This document shows, piece by piece, positions 25,255 to 34,320 of a stretch of 64,000 bases of DNA. Numbering within the stretch: the stretch's first letter is position 1; every line of letters starts with the position of its first letter. The notes under the pieces are model-generated. The model was not told the origin of the DNA, searched no databases, and saw only the letters and a list, made by a program, of their open reading frames with translations. Both the position numbers and the translations under genes were made by a program. This DNA is from CAWKDG01 sp963848355 (GTDB lineage: Bacteria > Actinomycetota > Acidimicrobiia > Acidimicrobiales > UBA8190): positions 868,001 through 932,000 of the forward strand of contig CAWKDG010000012.1 of the NCBI GenBank assembly GCA_963848355.1, read 5' to 3'.

Positions 25255-25714
25255 TCAGAGCTTGAAGGTCGTTCCGTGGAGCAGGCTCAAGTTCCCGGAG
25301 CCGTCGACGCAGACGGTCGCCTTGACCTTCCCGGAAACCGAACTACCGCTACCTGTGTGTCCGGTGACCTTGCCCTTGATCGTGGCCTCAGTGTCACCGG
25401 CAGCCGCACTTTTTCTTCTTCCCGGTCACGAACTTGTACTTGAACTTGATCGTGCTCGTGCCACCGCCGCTGGAAGCCCACGACAGGGTGGCGGGTGAGG
25501 TCAGCGCACCGGTGGCCGTGCCCGTACCGCCCGTGTTGGCGGTGTCGTTGCAACCTGTGACCTGGGGCGGCGGAGTTCCGCTGGCGTTTCCGGTCAGTCC
25601 GGTACAGGTAACGGCACCCGCAGTTGCGGGCCCGGCAAAGGCGAGGCTGGCTGCCACGATGGGCGCGGCGAGGGCCGGCACCATCAGGAGCCGGACCATT
25701 CGAGAGCGATTCAT
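25255..25714 (-). CDS. Small secreted protein, frameshifted in an A run
   Basis: A signal peptide (about 1-32, MNRSRMVRLLMVPALAAP) is followed by a Ser/Thr/Gly-rich beta-type domain with Cys pairs. The first frame ends at 25394 after a run KKKKC. Removing one A from the A5 run lets the protein continue GDTEATIKGKVTGH and end KATVCVDGSGNLSLL..., giving about 152 residues. The full length resembles the secreted proteins at 33675-34139 and, more distantly, 32757-33383. ATG 25714 is preceded by GGGGGTT. Function unknown. Confidence 0.65.
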
Positions 25715-25871
25715 GTAACCCCCTATGAAGTTCCGCCGCGACCGCTGGGTGCGCCCACGGACCATGTATGTGACATCAGCGTCAGGTGACGCCCTCTCTA
25801 TAAGCGCTTGTCAGGGCCAAATCGTTACAAGGGGACCTGACCAGGGCTTTTGCACTCACAAACGGTGGCCC

Positions 25872-26651
25872 TCACAGCACCTTGGAGAGGAACGACCTGG
25901 TCCTCTCGTGCTGGGGCGAGCCGAGGACCACCCGGGGATCGCCGCTCTCGACCACGACCCCGTCGTCCATGAAGACGACGGTGTCGCCGACCTCCCGGGC
26001 GAAGCCCATCTCGTGGGTGACGACGATCATGGTCATGCCGTCCTCGGCCAAGGCTCGCATCACGTCGAGGACGTCCCCGACGAGTTCAGGGTCGAGCGCC
26101 GACGTGGGCTCGTCGAAGAGCATCAACTTGGGCTCCATGGCCAGCGCCCGGGCGATGGCCACCCGCTGCTGCTGGCCACCCGACAGCTGGTTGGGATAGC
26201 TGTCCATCTTGTCGGCCAGGCCGACCCGTTCGAGCAGCCGGTGGGCGCGCTCCCTGGTGGCGGCGACGGGCTCCTTCTTCACCCACATGGGACCTGACAT
26301 CACGTTGTCGATCGCACTCATGTGGGGGAAGAGGTTGAAGCGCTGGAAGACCATACCGATGTGGGAGCGCATGCCGCACACCTCGCGGTCGCGCAGCTCG
26401 TAGAGCCGATTCCCGCTCTGGCGGTACCCGACCAGCTCACCGTCGACCGAGAGCTCCCCTCCGTCGATCTTCTCCAGGTGGTTGATGCACCGGATGAAGG
26501 TGCTCTTGCCGGCGCCGGAGGGACCGATGAGACACATCACCTCACCCCGGTTGACGGTGAGGTCGATGCCCCGCAGCACGGCGAGCCGACCGAAGTGCTT
26601 GCGGACCTGCCGCGCCTCGACCATGGGCCTCGGCGACCCCTGCTCAACCAT
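25872..26651 (-). CDS. Polar amino-acid ABC importer, ATPase (GlnQ/HisP-like)
   Basis: A 259-residue ATPase with Walker A GPSGAGKST, Q loop MVFQRFNLFPHMSA (a hallmark of amino-acid importers), signature LSGGQQQR, Walker B LMLFDEPTSALDP and H loop VTHEM. ATG 26651 overlaps the end of the permease gene by eight bases; a second in-frame ATG at 26621 is also possible. Operon order on the reverse strand is binding protein, permease, ATPase. Confidence 0.93.
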   Translation of the reverse strand: MVEQGSPRPMVEARQVRKHFGRLAVLRGIDLTVNRGEVMCLIGPSGAGKSTFIRCINHLEKIDGGELSVDGELVGYRQSGNRLYELRDREVCGMRSHIGMVFQRFNLFPHMSAIDNVMSGPMWVKKEPVAATRERAHRLLERVGLADKMDSYPNQLSGGQQQRVAIARALAMEPKLMLFDEPTSALDPELVGDVLDVMRALAEDGMTMIVVTHEMGFAREVGDTVVFMDDGVVVESGDPRVVLGSPQHERTRSFLSKVL

Positions 26652-27654
26652 GGGGTCGCGCCGCCCACGGAGCTTCGACGGGAATGGGGAGCGCGGCGTT
26701 CCGAGCGGGGAGAAGGATCTGGCGGAGCTGCTGCCAGGGCGTGAGAGGAAGGGCACGTGTCGAGCCTCGGGCGTAGTGGCGCTCGATGTAGTACTGCCCG
26801 ACGGTGAGGAGGGAGGTGAAGAACAGGTACCAGAGGCTGGCCACTATCAGGAGGGGCACGGTCTGGTAGTTGGTGTTCGAGATGTTCTCGGTGGCGGTGA
26901 ACAGATCGACGAGGGCGATGACATAGACCAGTGCGGTCGTCTTGAGCATGGAGATGGTCTCGTTGCCCGTCGGCGGGATGATCACGCGCATGGCCTGGGG
27001 GAGGACGATGCGCCGCATGGTCTGGGTCTTCGTCATGCCGAGCGTCTGGGCGGCTTCGGTCTGACCCTCGTCGACCGAGATGATGCCGGCACGGACGATC
27101 TCGGCCATATAAGCGCCCTCGTTGAGGCTGAGGCCCAGGGCGGCGGCCACGAACGAGGTCACGAGCACGTTGGCGTCGACGGTGACGAAAGCGGGGCCGA
27201 AGGGCACCCCGAAGGTGAGGTGCGGGTACAGGTAACTGATGCCCACGTACCAGAACACCAACTGGACCAGCACGGGGGTTCCCCGGAAGAACCAGAGGTA
27301 GACCCACCCCGAACCGGACAGGAGCCGGTTGGGTGACAACCTCATGACGGCCAGGATCACGCCCAGGATGATGCCCACGCCCATGGCGACGACGGTCAAC
27401 TCGAGGGTGACCACGATGCCCCGCATGACGGGCGCGGCGAAGAGGTATTGGCCGACCTCACCCCACTGGAATCGACCTTCGGTCTGGCGTCCCCGCACCA
27501 CGTGGGAGAAGAACAGGCTGTGGACCAGCATGGCTGTCAGTACCAGGATCACGGCCCCGGCCACCCAACGGCCCGGATGCCGGACGGGGACGACCTTCAT
27601 GGCCGACGCGTCATCCGATCCGCGGCCGCTGCCCGGCACAGTCGGATCGGCCAT
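26644..27654 (-). CDS. Polar amino-acid ABC importer, permease
   Basis: A 336-residue HisM/GlnP-type permease with about 6 membrane helices. The EAA loop reads EAAQTLGMTKTQTMRRIVLPQA. Compared with most relatives it has about 35 extra residues at the N-terminus and 40 at the C-terminus. It follows the binding-protein gene by 30 bp. Confidence 0.93.
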   Translation of the reverse strand: MADPTVPGSGRGSDDASAMKVVPVRHPGRWVAGAVILVLTAMLVHSLFFSHVVRGRQTEGRFQWGEVGQYLFAAPVMRGIVVTLELTVVAMGVGIILGVILAVMRLSPNRLLSGSGWVYLWFFRGTPVLVQLVFWYVGISYLYPHLTFGVPFGPAFVTVDANVLVTSFVAAALGLSLNEGAYMAEIVRAGIISVDEGQTEAAQTLGMTKTQTMRRIVLPQAMRVIIPPTGNETISMLKTTALVYVIALVDLFTATENISNTNYQTVPLLIVASLWYLFFTSLLTVGQYYIERHYARGSTRALPLTPWQQLRQILLPARNAALPIPVEAPWAARPHG

Positions 27655-27684
27655 CGGAGAACCTGTGCCCTCCGGACGGGACCC

Positions 27685-28635
27685 TCAGCTGGTGGCGTCG
27701 TTGATGGAGGCGGTGGTGACCGCTCCGGCCTGCACCCCCCACTTGGTCAGTATCTGCGTGTAGACGCCGTTGGAGATGAGGTGATTGACGGCGGCCTCCA
27801 CGGGAGCGGCCATGCCGTTGCCCTTGGGAAAGGCGAATCCGTAGGGAGCCACTTCGAAGGCGGTGCCGCTGTTCGAGAAGACGCCGTCGGACGTGGACAC
27901 GATGTAGGCGGCCACCTGCGAGTCGGCGAATCCGACCTGGGCCCGGCCGCTGGAGACGGCCAGGTTGGCCTGGCTCTGGTTGCCGAAGGAGAGAATCGTG
28001 ACTGTCTTCTTGCCCGCCGTGGTGCAGGCCTTGGCCTGGGTCTGGGCGTCGCTCTGCTCCGTGGTGCCGTCCTCGACGGACACGGTGTGTCCGCACAACG
28101 AGGCCAGGCCGTTGAAGCTCTCTCCCGACCCCGCCTTCACATAGAAGCCCTCGCCGGCGACGAAGTAGTCGACGAAGTCGACGACCTTCTGTCGGGCCAG
28201 GGTGTCGGTGAACGAGGAGTCCCCCATGTCGTACTTTCCGCTCTGCAGGCCGGGGATGATGGTGTCGAAGGTGGCGTTGATCAGATGGGCCTTCAGACCG
28301 AGAACCTGGGTGATGGCGTAGGCGAAGTCGGCATCCATGCCGATGATGGTCGAGCCGTCGGGGGCGATCATCTCATCGGGGGCATAGGTGGCGTCCAGGG
28401 CGATGTTCAAGGTTCCCTTGGTCTTGATCGCCGCCGGCACGGTGGCGGCGATGGTGGCATCGGTCGACTGGGTGGGGATGGTGGCCGTCGGCAGAGCCAC
28501 CGTGGTGGCCGTCGTCGCCGTCGTGTTGTTCGGCGACGAACTGCTCGGGCTGCTGCTGCAGGCCGCCACCAGCACGGCGACCATGCCGACGACCGCGGCC
28601 GCCGTGGCTTTCCGGTATCCCCGCCGTGTGATCAT
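27685..28635 (-). CDS. Polar amino-acid ABC importer, binding lipoprotein
   Basis: A 316-residue lipoprotein with signal peptide and lipobox VAAC at about 22-25, a Ser/Thr-rich linker, then an SBP family 3 domain (GTLNIALDATYAP, GMDADFAYAITQVLG, DFVDYF). The specific amino acid is not readable from the sequence. ATG 28635 has GGAGG upstream. First gene of the importer operon. Confidence 0.9.
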   Translation of the reverse strand: MITRRGYRKATAAAVVGMVAVLVAACSSSPSSSSPNNTTATTATTVALPTATIPTQSTDATIAATVPAAIKTKGTLNIALDATYAPDEMIAPDGSTIIGMDADFAYAITQVLGLKAHLINATFDTIIPGLQSGKYDMGDSSFTDTLARQKVVDFVDYFVAGEGFYVKAGSGESFNGLASLCGHTVSVEDGTTEQSDAQTQAKACTTAGKKTVTILSFGNQSQANLAVSSGRAQVGFADSQVAAYIVSTSDGVFSNSGTAFEVAPYGFAFPKGNGMAAPVEAAVNHLISNGVYTQILTKWGVQAGAVTTASINDATS

Positions 28636-28742
28636 GTGCCTACCTCCACTGGTCATCGCTTGAGTGAGTGAGTGTGCCACAGTGACAGCCGATCGGCTCG
28701 TGTATCGGAGGCGCCTGCAGAGGGCAGGTCGCCGACGGTCGC

Positions 28743-30824
28743 TCAGGGTGCGTACGTCGTTCCCACGACGTCCTGTCCGTCGAAGGAGCCCACCACGGTG
28801 GCCGTGCCCGACGAAACTCCGAGCGGCCACGTGATCGTGAACGTCCCGGCGCCCACGGTGGAGACGTCGGCCGTGAGAGTGGCCGAGACGCTCGACGCCG
28901 TCACCTTCAAGGTGCCGCTCACCGCCACCCCGGGAACGAGGACGTCGCCTGTCAGGGTGATGATCGCTCCACCGTGCTTGGACACCACGGTGCCGCCGTG
29001 GAGGCCGCGGTCGTGGTTGCCTTCGATGGCCAGCGTGCGGGCCAGGGCGTCTCCCGCCGTCTCCACGGTCGCCGCCCCCAGCCGGAGGTCCCGGGCGTCC
29101 CCGGTGTTCCCGGGGGCCGCCGTCAAAGGCGGCTCACCCCCGAGCGAGTCGGGATAGACCCCCACGGTGTCGATGGGGGGGACCGCCGCGGCGCACGACG
29201 TGTTCATCGACTGCACCGACTGGGGTGCGGCCACGAAGGCCTGGACCAGAGTGGATCCGCACGGCTGGTCACCCTCGCCGACCACGTGGGTGGCGTTGGC
29301 CAGCTCGACGAATCGGGTGTTCCCGCCCAGCTCGGCCACCACCTTGGACACGTCCGTCGGCGGGGTCCAGGTGTCGAACTCACCTCCGAGAATGAGGACG
29401 GGCATCGACGCCGGCACGATGGGCTGGCCCGTCGTCGGAGGCTCGGCATCGACGGGGGACGGCCACGAGGCACAGGCGGTGTAGGCCTCGGTGTTCTCGT
29501 TCTGGGCCAGCCATTCGGCGGTGGTGAAGGGGGCGAAGGTGGCCGGCGGCAGCGCCGCCTCGGCCGCCTGGAGCTGCGCCGTGCGGGTCGCCTCGTCCTG
29601 ACTCATGTCGAACAGCTGGGGATAGTCGAGACACGACACGGCCATGTAGAGCAGGTCGGAGTACTGCGACGCCGGGGTGTCGAAGTAGTCCTCGTCGAAG
29701 GCCAGGCGCTGGGCATAGAGGCGCAACAAGGGCGCCGGGTCCCGGTTGGCGAGCTCGGCCCGGGCGGCGGCGTCGATGCCCCGGTAGATCATGGGATCGC
29801 CGGCGGCATCGTTGAGCAGATCGACCAGGCCGACGACGTCCATGGTGAGCGGTTCGAGCTCACCGCTGGGACCGGGAACCACGCCGCTGACCGGCGTCTG
29901 CCGGAGCTGTTTCGTCAGCTCCTCGATGTCGTTCCACGCCGGACCTGTCGTGGCATCGGCGCAGGCCGGGCTCCGGCTGCAGGCGAGGTCGAAATCGGCA
30001 GGCATGTCCTCGATCGTGCTGCGGTACCAGGGGTCGAGGTTCTGGGTCTCGTAGGTCGAATCGAGAATGAGCGAACGGACCAGCTTCGGATAGTGATTGG
30101 CGAAGACCTGGGCGAAGAAGGATCCGTAGGAGTCGCCGTAGAGGTCGATCTTCGCGATGCCCAGGGCGCGGATCACGGCGGCGACATCGGCGGCGGCCGG
30201 AGACGACGTGAACAGGTCCGACGCCTGGATGTACGCGCCCGTCGAGCTCTTCCAGCGGTGGTTGAGCTTCCGGGCACACGCGCCGACGGCGGCGGTGTAC
30301 GCCGGGCCACTGGCCCGACCCGAGAAGTTCTGCAGGGCGGGGCAGTCGAGGGGCGTCGACTTGCCCGTCCCGCGCAGGTCCACGGCCAGCATGTTCCAGT
30401 CGTCGAGGAGGGAGCCGTACATGAAGTGGTACCCACCCGCTCCCAACACCGAATGCGCGCCCCATTCCACCGACTCCTCCGAGGGAAAGCCGGGGCCCCC
30501 CTCCACCGGCACCACGGTCCCTTTGGCCACGCCGCCGGGGGGGGACGTCGCCGGGTACCACGTGTAGGCGATGGTGATGGTGGGTCCGGTCGGGGTGCTG
30601 TAATCGAGGGGCACCGCCAGCGTCCCGCAGTACGAGGTCGGGGCCGATCCGCACTGGGTCAGCTTCTGGCTCCCGACGATCATGGTGCGTGCCGGAGCGG
30701 GAGCCGACGTCGCCGTGGCGGAGGTGACACCCGACATCGTGACCAGGCCGGCGATCACCACCACGGCCGACCCCGTGGCCAATGGTCCCCGCACCCTCGA
30801 GCCCTTCGCCCGACCCACCTTCAT
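28743..30824 (-). CDS. Secreted TAP-like alpha/beta hydrolase (tripeptidyl aminopeptidase family)
   Basis: A 693-residue exported enzyme: signal peptide (about 1-40), alpha/beta-hydrolase fold with nucleophile elbow GDSYGS (near 210), a cap domain and the TAP C-terminal block with GGEFDTWTPP (Asp) and NATHVV (His). After the hydrolase, about 110 residues form a separate beta-rich module ending VGSFDGQDVVGTTYAP, which the family normally lacks. Relatives cleave N-terminal tripeptides or other small esters and amides. ATG 30824 is preferred; GTG 30833 is an alternative. Confidence 0.85.
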   Translation of the reverse strand: MKVGRAKGSRVRGPLATGSAVVVIAGLVTMSGVTSATATSAPAPARTMIVGSQKLTQCGSAPTSYCGTLAVPLDYSTPTGPTITIAYTWYPATSPPGGVAKGTVVPVEGGPGFPSEESVEWGAHSVLGAGGYHFMYGSLLDDWNMLAVDLRGTGKSTPLDCPALQNFSGRASGPAYTAAVGACARKLNHRWKSSTGAYIQASDLFTSSPAAADVAAVIRALGIAKIDLYGDSYGSFFAQVFANHYPKLVRSLILDSTYETQNLDPWYRSTIEDMPADFDLACSRSPACADATTGPAWNDIEELTKQLRQTPVSGVVPGPSGELEPLTMDVVGLVDLLNDAAGDPMIYRGIDAAARAELANRDPAPLLRLYAQRLAFDEDYFDTPASQYSDLLYMAVSCLDYPQLFDMSQDEATRTAQLQAAEAALPPATFAPFTTAEWLAQNENTEAYTACASWPSPVDAEPPTTGQPIVPASMPVLILGGEFDTWTPPTDVSKVVAELGGNTRFVELANATHVVGEGDQPCGSTLVQAFVAAPQSVQSMNTSCAAAVPPIDTVGVYPDSLGGEPPLTAAPGNTGDARDLRLGAATVETAGDALARTLAIEGNHDRGLHGGTVVSKHGGAIITLTGDVLVPGVAVSGTLKVTASSVSATLTADVSTVGAGTFTITWPLGVSSGTATVVGSFDGQDVVGTTYAP

Positions 30825-30865
30825 CGCGTCCACCACTCCCTCGTCACCTGGGCCGTCGCGCCCGG

Positions 30866-32545
30866 TCAGCCTTTGGCTACCACTTCGCCGGCACACCGGT
30901 AGCCGCTGCGCAGGCCACCCTCGACGTACCCCTGGAAGTTGATCGACGTCTGTTCGCCGGCGAAGTGGAGGTTCTCCGCGCGCTGGGCTTGGATGCCGTT
31001 GAATCCCGTGTACTGACCCACCTTCAGGTAGGAGTACGCACCCAGGATGTGGGGGTCCCCGGGTGACCAGACGTAGTACGACAGGCCGTTGAAGGCCGCC
31101 TCCACGCCGGGGAAGAGCTCGTTGTACTGGTCGAGGTAGGCCTGCACCATGGCGTCAGGGGGTTGCCCGAGGTAGTTCGTCAAGCCGAAGCGGGCTCCCC
31201 ATCCCGACCCGATGTCACCGCCGGGTAGAGCAGCCAGGACCCCGGCCTGTCCCGGCTGATAGACGGTCGGGTCCCACGCCCCCTGGACCACACCTCCGCA
31301 GTAGGCGTTGCCTGTCGCGTGTTCGGCGTTCCACACCCGGGACGTGAACTGCGCGAAGAACTTGGAGTTGGTCCCGAGTGGCTCTTCGTTGATGGCGCGC
31401 AGCTGCAGCGGCGAGATGGTCTCGGAGACGCCGCTGAGATCGACCAAGCGCAGTGTGGTGAACGGCAGGGCCAGCACGACATGGTCGGCCGCGATGTCCT
31501 GGGTGGTGGCGCCGCTCTCGAAGGTGCAGACGTATCCGCCGTTGCTCGCGATCCGCACGGCCACCAGCTTCTGGTCCAGATTGACCGTTCCGGCCGGCAA
31601 CCGGTCGATGAGCCCGGAGATCAGCAGGTCGGTCCCGCCGTGGATGTGCCACTTCTCGTTGGCCCCCCCGAGTGCCGGGGTCTTGCGTGGCTGGAAGTTG
31701 TTGGGCGTGGTGTCGTCCTGGCCCAGGAGGAAGACCAGATTGAGGGCGGAGTTCTCGTCGGCCGGGCCGCCGAACTCGTCGAGCACCGCCGAGACGCACA
31801 AGGCGCCGAAGTCCGAGGCGACGCCGCCCGGGATATAGGTGTCGATCCACTCGGTGACCGACATCTGGTCGAATTGCTTGGCCCCCGGGGTGTAGTCGTT
31901 GTACAGCACCGGCCATGTGGCCGTGATGAAAGCAGCGTCGTGGAAGAGCTTCCACGCCCAGTCGTGCCAGTCCTTGGTGAGCTGCGACTGGGGCCACGGA
32001 CGACCACCGAAGCGCATCGTCTCCTGATTGGTGTTTATGCCCTTCGGATACTTGTCGGTGTTGTCCAGGGTGAGCCCGAAGCTCCTGGCCAGCGCCAGCG
32101 TTTCCGTGTGCTCGGGGTTGATGAACTCGGCGTGTTCCTCGACGATCTGGCCGTCGGCGAAATATCCCCGCAGTGTCCTGATACGACCACCGGGGATGGT
32201 GTTGTACTCATAGACATCGGCCTGGATTCCGTGCTGGCGCCACAGGCTGTAGGCGCACCCGAGCCCGGCGATCCCGGCACCCACGATCACCACGCTGGGC
32301 TTGGCCCGGTCACTGCGCCTCGCCTGGCGTCGCACCGACGCATCAGCGGGCGAGGCCAGGGCACCGGGTAGCGCCGCCATCGTGGCGGCCGCCCCCGCGC
32401 TTATCAGGAAGCGCCGCCGCGACAGGTGGTGGCCGAGAATCTCGTCCGCCTCGTCCACCGGGCAACCCGTACGGCGGGCGAAAGCCGACGCCGCTTGCGC
32501 ACGGCGGATGGCCGCTGCCGCCCCGCTCGGTCCCCATGTCCGCAT
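30866..32545 (-). CDS. Tat-exported flavin amine oxidase
   Basis: A 559-residue flavoenzyme. A twin-arginine signal (SRRRFLISAGAAATMAALPG, about 42-61) is followed by the FAD-binding VIVGAGIAGLGCAYSL and the flavin-site PGGRIRTLRG. The C-terminal block ENLHFAGEQTS is the second FAD contact of monoamine oxidase/L-amino-acid oxidase relatives. The 40-residue N-terminal extension before the Arg pair is unusual. It ends 41 bp before the start of the TAP-like hydrolase gene on the same strand, so the two may be co-expressed. Substrate unknown. Confidence 0.88.
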   Translation of the reverse strand: MRTWGPSGAAAAIRRAQAASAFARRTGCPVDEADEILGHHLSRRRFLISAGAAATMAALPGALASPADASVRRQARRSDRAKPSVVIVGAGIAGLGCAYSLWRQHGIQADVYEYNTIPGGRIRTLRGYFADGQIVEEHAEFINPEHTETLALARSFGLTLDNTDKYPKGINTNQETMRFGGRPWPQSQLTKDWHDWAWKLFHDAAFITATWPVLYNDYTPGAKQFDQMSVTEWIDTYIPGGVASDFGALCVSAVLDEFGGPADENSALNLVFLLGQDDTTPNNFQPRKTPALGGANEKWHIHGGTDLLISGLIDRLPAGTVNLDQKLVAVRIASNGGYVCTFESGATTQDIAADHVVLALPFTTLRLVDLSGVSETISPLQLRAINEEPLGTNSKFFAQFTSRVWNAEHATGNAYCGGVVQGAWDPTVYQPGQAGVLAALPGGDIGSGWGARFGLTNYLGQPPDAMVQAYLDQYNELFPGVEAAFNGLSYYVWSPGDPHILGAYSYLKVGQYTGFNGIQAQRAENLHFAGEQTSINFQGYVEGGLRSGYRCAGEVVAKG

Positions 32546-32756
32546 GGCCGACCCCCCCGACTCCCGCACGTCAAGGTGAGGTTATACCGGAGCCCACGCC
32601 GGAATCCAAGGGCGCAGTGGCTCAGCGACAACGGTTCAGACGAATGTGCCTGGCGTTGACAATGGAATCACCAGCACCACGCCGTTCAGACAGCGAATTG
32701 CGAAATGGGCACTCCGGCGAGGTCGATATCGGGCCGCGGGATCCGGCCCGGGCGAA

Positions 32757-33383
32757 TCAGAACATCATCGTCCCGGTGGGGAAGACGAAGGGGGGACCGA
32801 CCGGACAGCCGGCCAAGGGCACCGTGATGCCCGTCACCGTGTCCTGCACGGCGCTGCCGGCGTAGGACCCGGTGACCGTTGTCTGTGTACCGGGCACGGC
32901 GCCCAGCTGCAGAGACATCGTGACCCCCGCCACCGGTGCTGAATAGGTTCCCGGGGCCGAGCCGTACGTGACGTTCGACGGCGCCACCGTGAGAGGAGGG
33001 GACAGCTTCCACGTGACCTTCATCTTGATCGTACCGACGGTGTCGATGGGGACGAGGCCTTGGAAGTTCGCACATTTACTGGCAGCGGCGCCGTTGAAGA
33101 ACCCCGAGCCAGTGACCTTGGCGCCGGTCACCGTGTGAATGGCACCGGCGTAGTGGATCGACCCGCCCGTGCACCCCGACAGCTTTCCTTTGAAGGCGAT
33201 CTTCACGGCACCGGGGCTTCCGGCCAGCGTGAGCTTCGGGCCGAAGGTCCCCTTGCCCACAAAAGAGGAACACGTCACGTGTCCGGACAGCGCCGGCGTC
33301 GCCCCGGCCACACCACTGAGGCCGACGACGAGCGCGACTTCGACAAGGACGACTGCGAGGACAGCGGCGGGTTTGCGGAACAT
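32757..33383 (-). CDS. Secreted protein of unknown function (208 aa)
   Basis: A signal peptide of about 30 residues ends near VAGATPA. The mature part is beta-rich with Gly/Thr/Val repeats, Cys in VTCSSF, SGCTGG, SKCANF and AGCPVG. It has the same general layout as the secreted proteins at 33675-34139 and 25255-25714 (CxSF/CxxL start, KVTW block, VTGSY block). ATG 33383 has GGGGGAGA upstream. The 290 bp between it and the next gene show no further gene. Confidence 0.7.
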   Translation of the reverse strand: MFRKPAAVLAVVLVEVALVVGLSGVAGATPALSGHVTCSSFVGKGTFGPKLTLAGSPGAVKIAFKGKLSGCTGGSIHYAGAIHTVTGAKVTGSGFFNGAAASKCANFQGLVPIDTVGTIKMKVTWKLSPPLTVAPSNVTYGSAPGTYSAPVAGVTMSLQLGAVPGTQTTVTGSYAGSAVQDTVTGITVPLAGCPVGPPFVFPTGTMMF

Positions 33384-33674
33384 GGTGGTCTCCCCCATCT
33401 CGATGCGCCCGCCGGAGCCCCGGACCGGACGGTCGTGTTCACGAGGTCGCACAACGCCCTTCGACCACGAACGATCCGTCGTCAATGCGAACCGCCACCC
33501 CGCACTTGGCACTCTGGACTATGAACCGGTTGTCGTCGCCGTGCAAGCCCCGATACGACCAGGAACGTGACCCTCTCAGATCTTCCGCGCCCGTGTCTCC
33601 CTGAGGATCAGGGCGACCTCTTTCAGTGAGGAGGACAGTGTTCTCGACCGTCGATCGATCGACGGTCGATTCGT

Positions 33675-34139
33675 TCAGAGTGAGGCCGCGGATCCCATTG
33701 GCAACCGAAGCGAGTACATGTGGGGAGGAGCCCCCTTCTCGCACACGTGCATCTGGACCGAGTCGCCCACCTGTGTGCTCGTCGCCGTGCCCCCGGTGAC
33801 GGTACCGGTGTCGGCGTACCCGATGAATCCCTTCGGACAGGGTCCCGACGCCCGCACGACACTGAGCGAGACCAAAGTTGTCGCCCCGCCATTCCACGTC
33901 CAGCGGTAGGAGGTCGGACCACCCACCTTGGTCAGATCGCGAGCCGTACCGGACAAAGTCTTCTCAGCCGCCGTCAGTGGCGTGCAGCTGTGCAGAAAGA
34001 AGTTGTCACCGCCACTCTTGAGCGCCGTACAGCTGACACTGGAAGTCGCCCACGCGGGGGTGGACACGGCGATCGTGGCGAGCGACACCGGTATCGCCAG
34101 AGCAACGATTCCGGCCACGGCCATTGTCAGACGGCGCAT
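33675..34139 (-). CDS. Secreted protein of unknown function (154 aa)
   Basis: A signal peptide (about 1-31, ending TPAWA) leads to a 120-residue Cys-containing domain (VSCTAL, LHSCTPL, SGPCPKG, MHVCEKG). The four Cys are well placed for two disulfides. Distant similarity in spacing to the proteins at 25255-25714 and 32757-33383 suggests one family. ATG 34139 is preceded by GGGGGTTGC. The gene is divergent from the GGDEF-EAL gene. Confidence 0.7.
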   Translation of the reverse strand: MRRLTMAVAGIVALAIPVSLATIAVSTPAWATSSVSCTALKSGGDNFFLHSCTPLTAAEKTLSGTARDLTKVGGPTSYRWTWNGGATTLVSLSVVRASGPCPKGFIGYADTGTVTGGTATSTQVGDSVQMHVCEKGAPPHMYSLRLPMGSAASL

Positions 34140-34320
34140 CGCAACCCCCTTCTCGACGGATCCTTGCCGGGCACGTCAAACACCCTCGCTCCGAAAGATG
34201 TTAATCAGCCGGAACCCGGGACGCGGGTGGAGGCAGTCGCCCTCCGAGTCATTTCCCGCCACTCTGGGTGGAGACGCCCCCGCAGCTCGGGGTGGAAGCG
34301 ACTTCAGCCTGATCGGGAGC

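Noticed and set aside
28974..30902. A 642-codon forward-strand open frame opposite the TAP-like hydrolase
   Set aside because: Its translation is Gly/Arg/His-rich with no domain, and it is the complement of a strongly supported gene; GC-rich DNA gives such long antisense frames.
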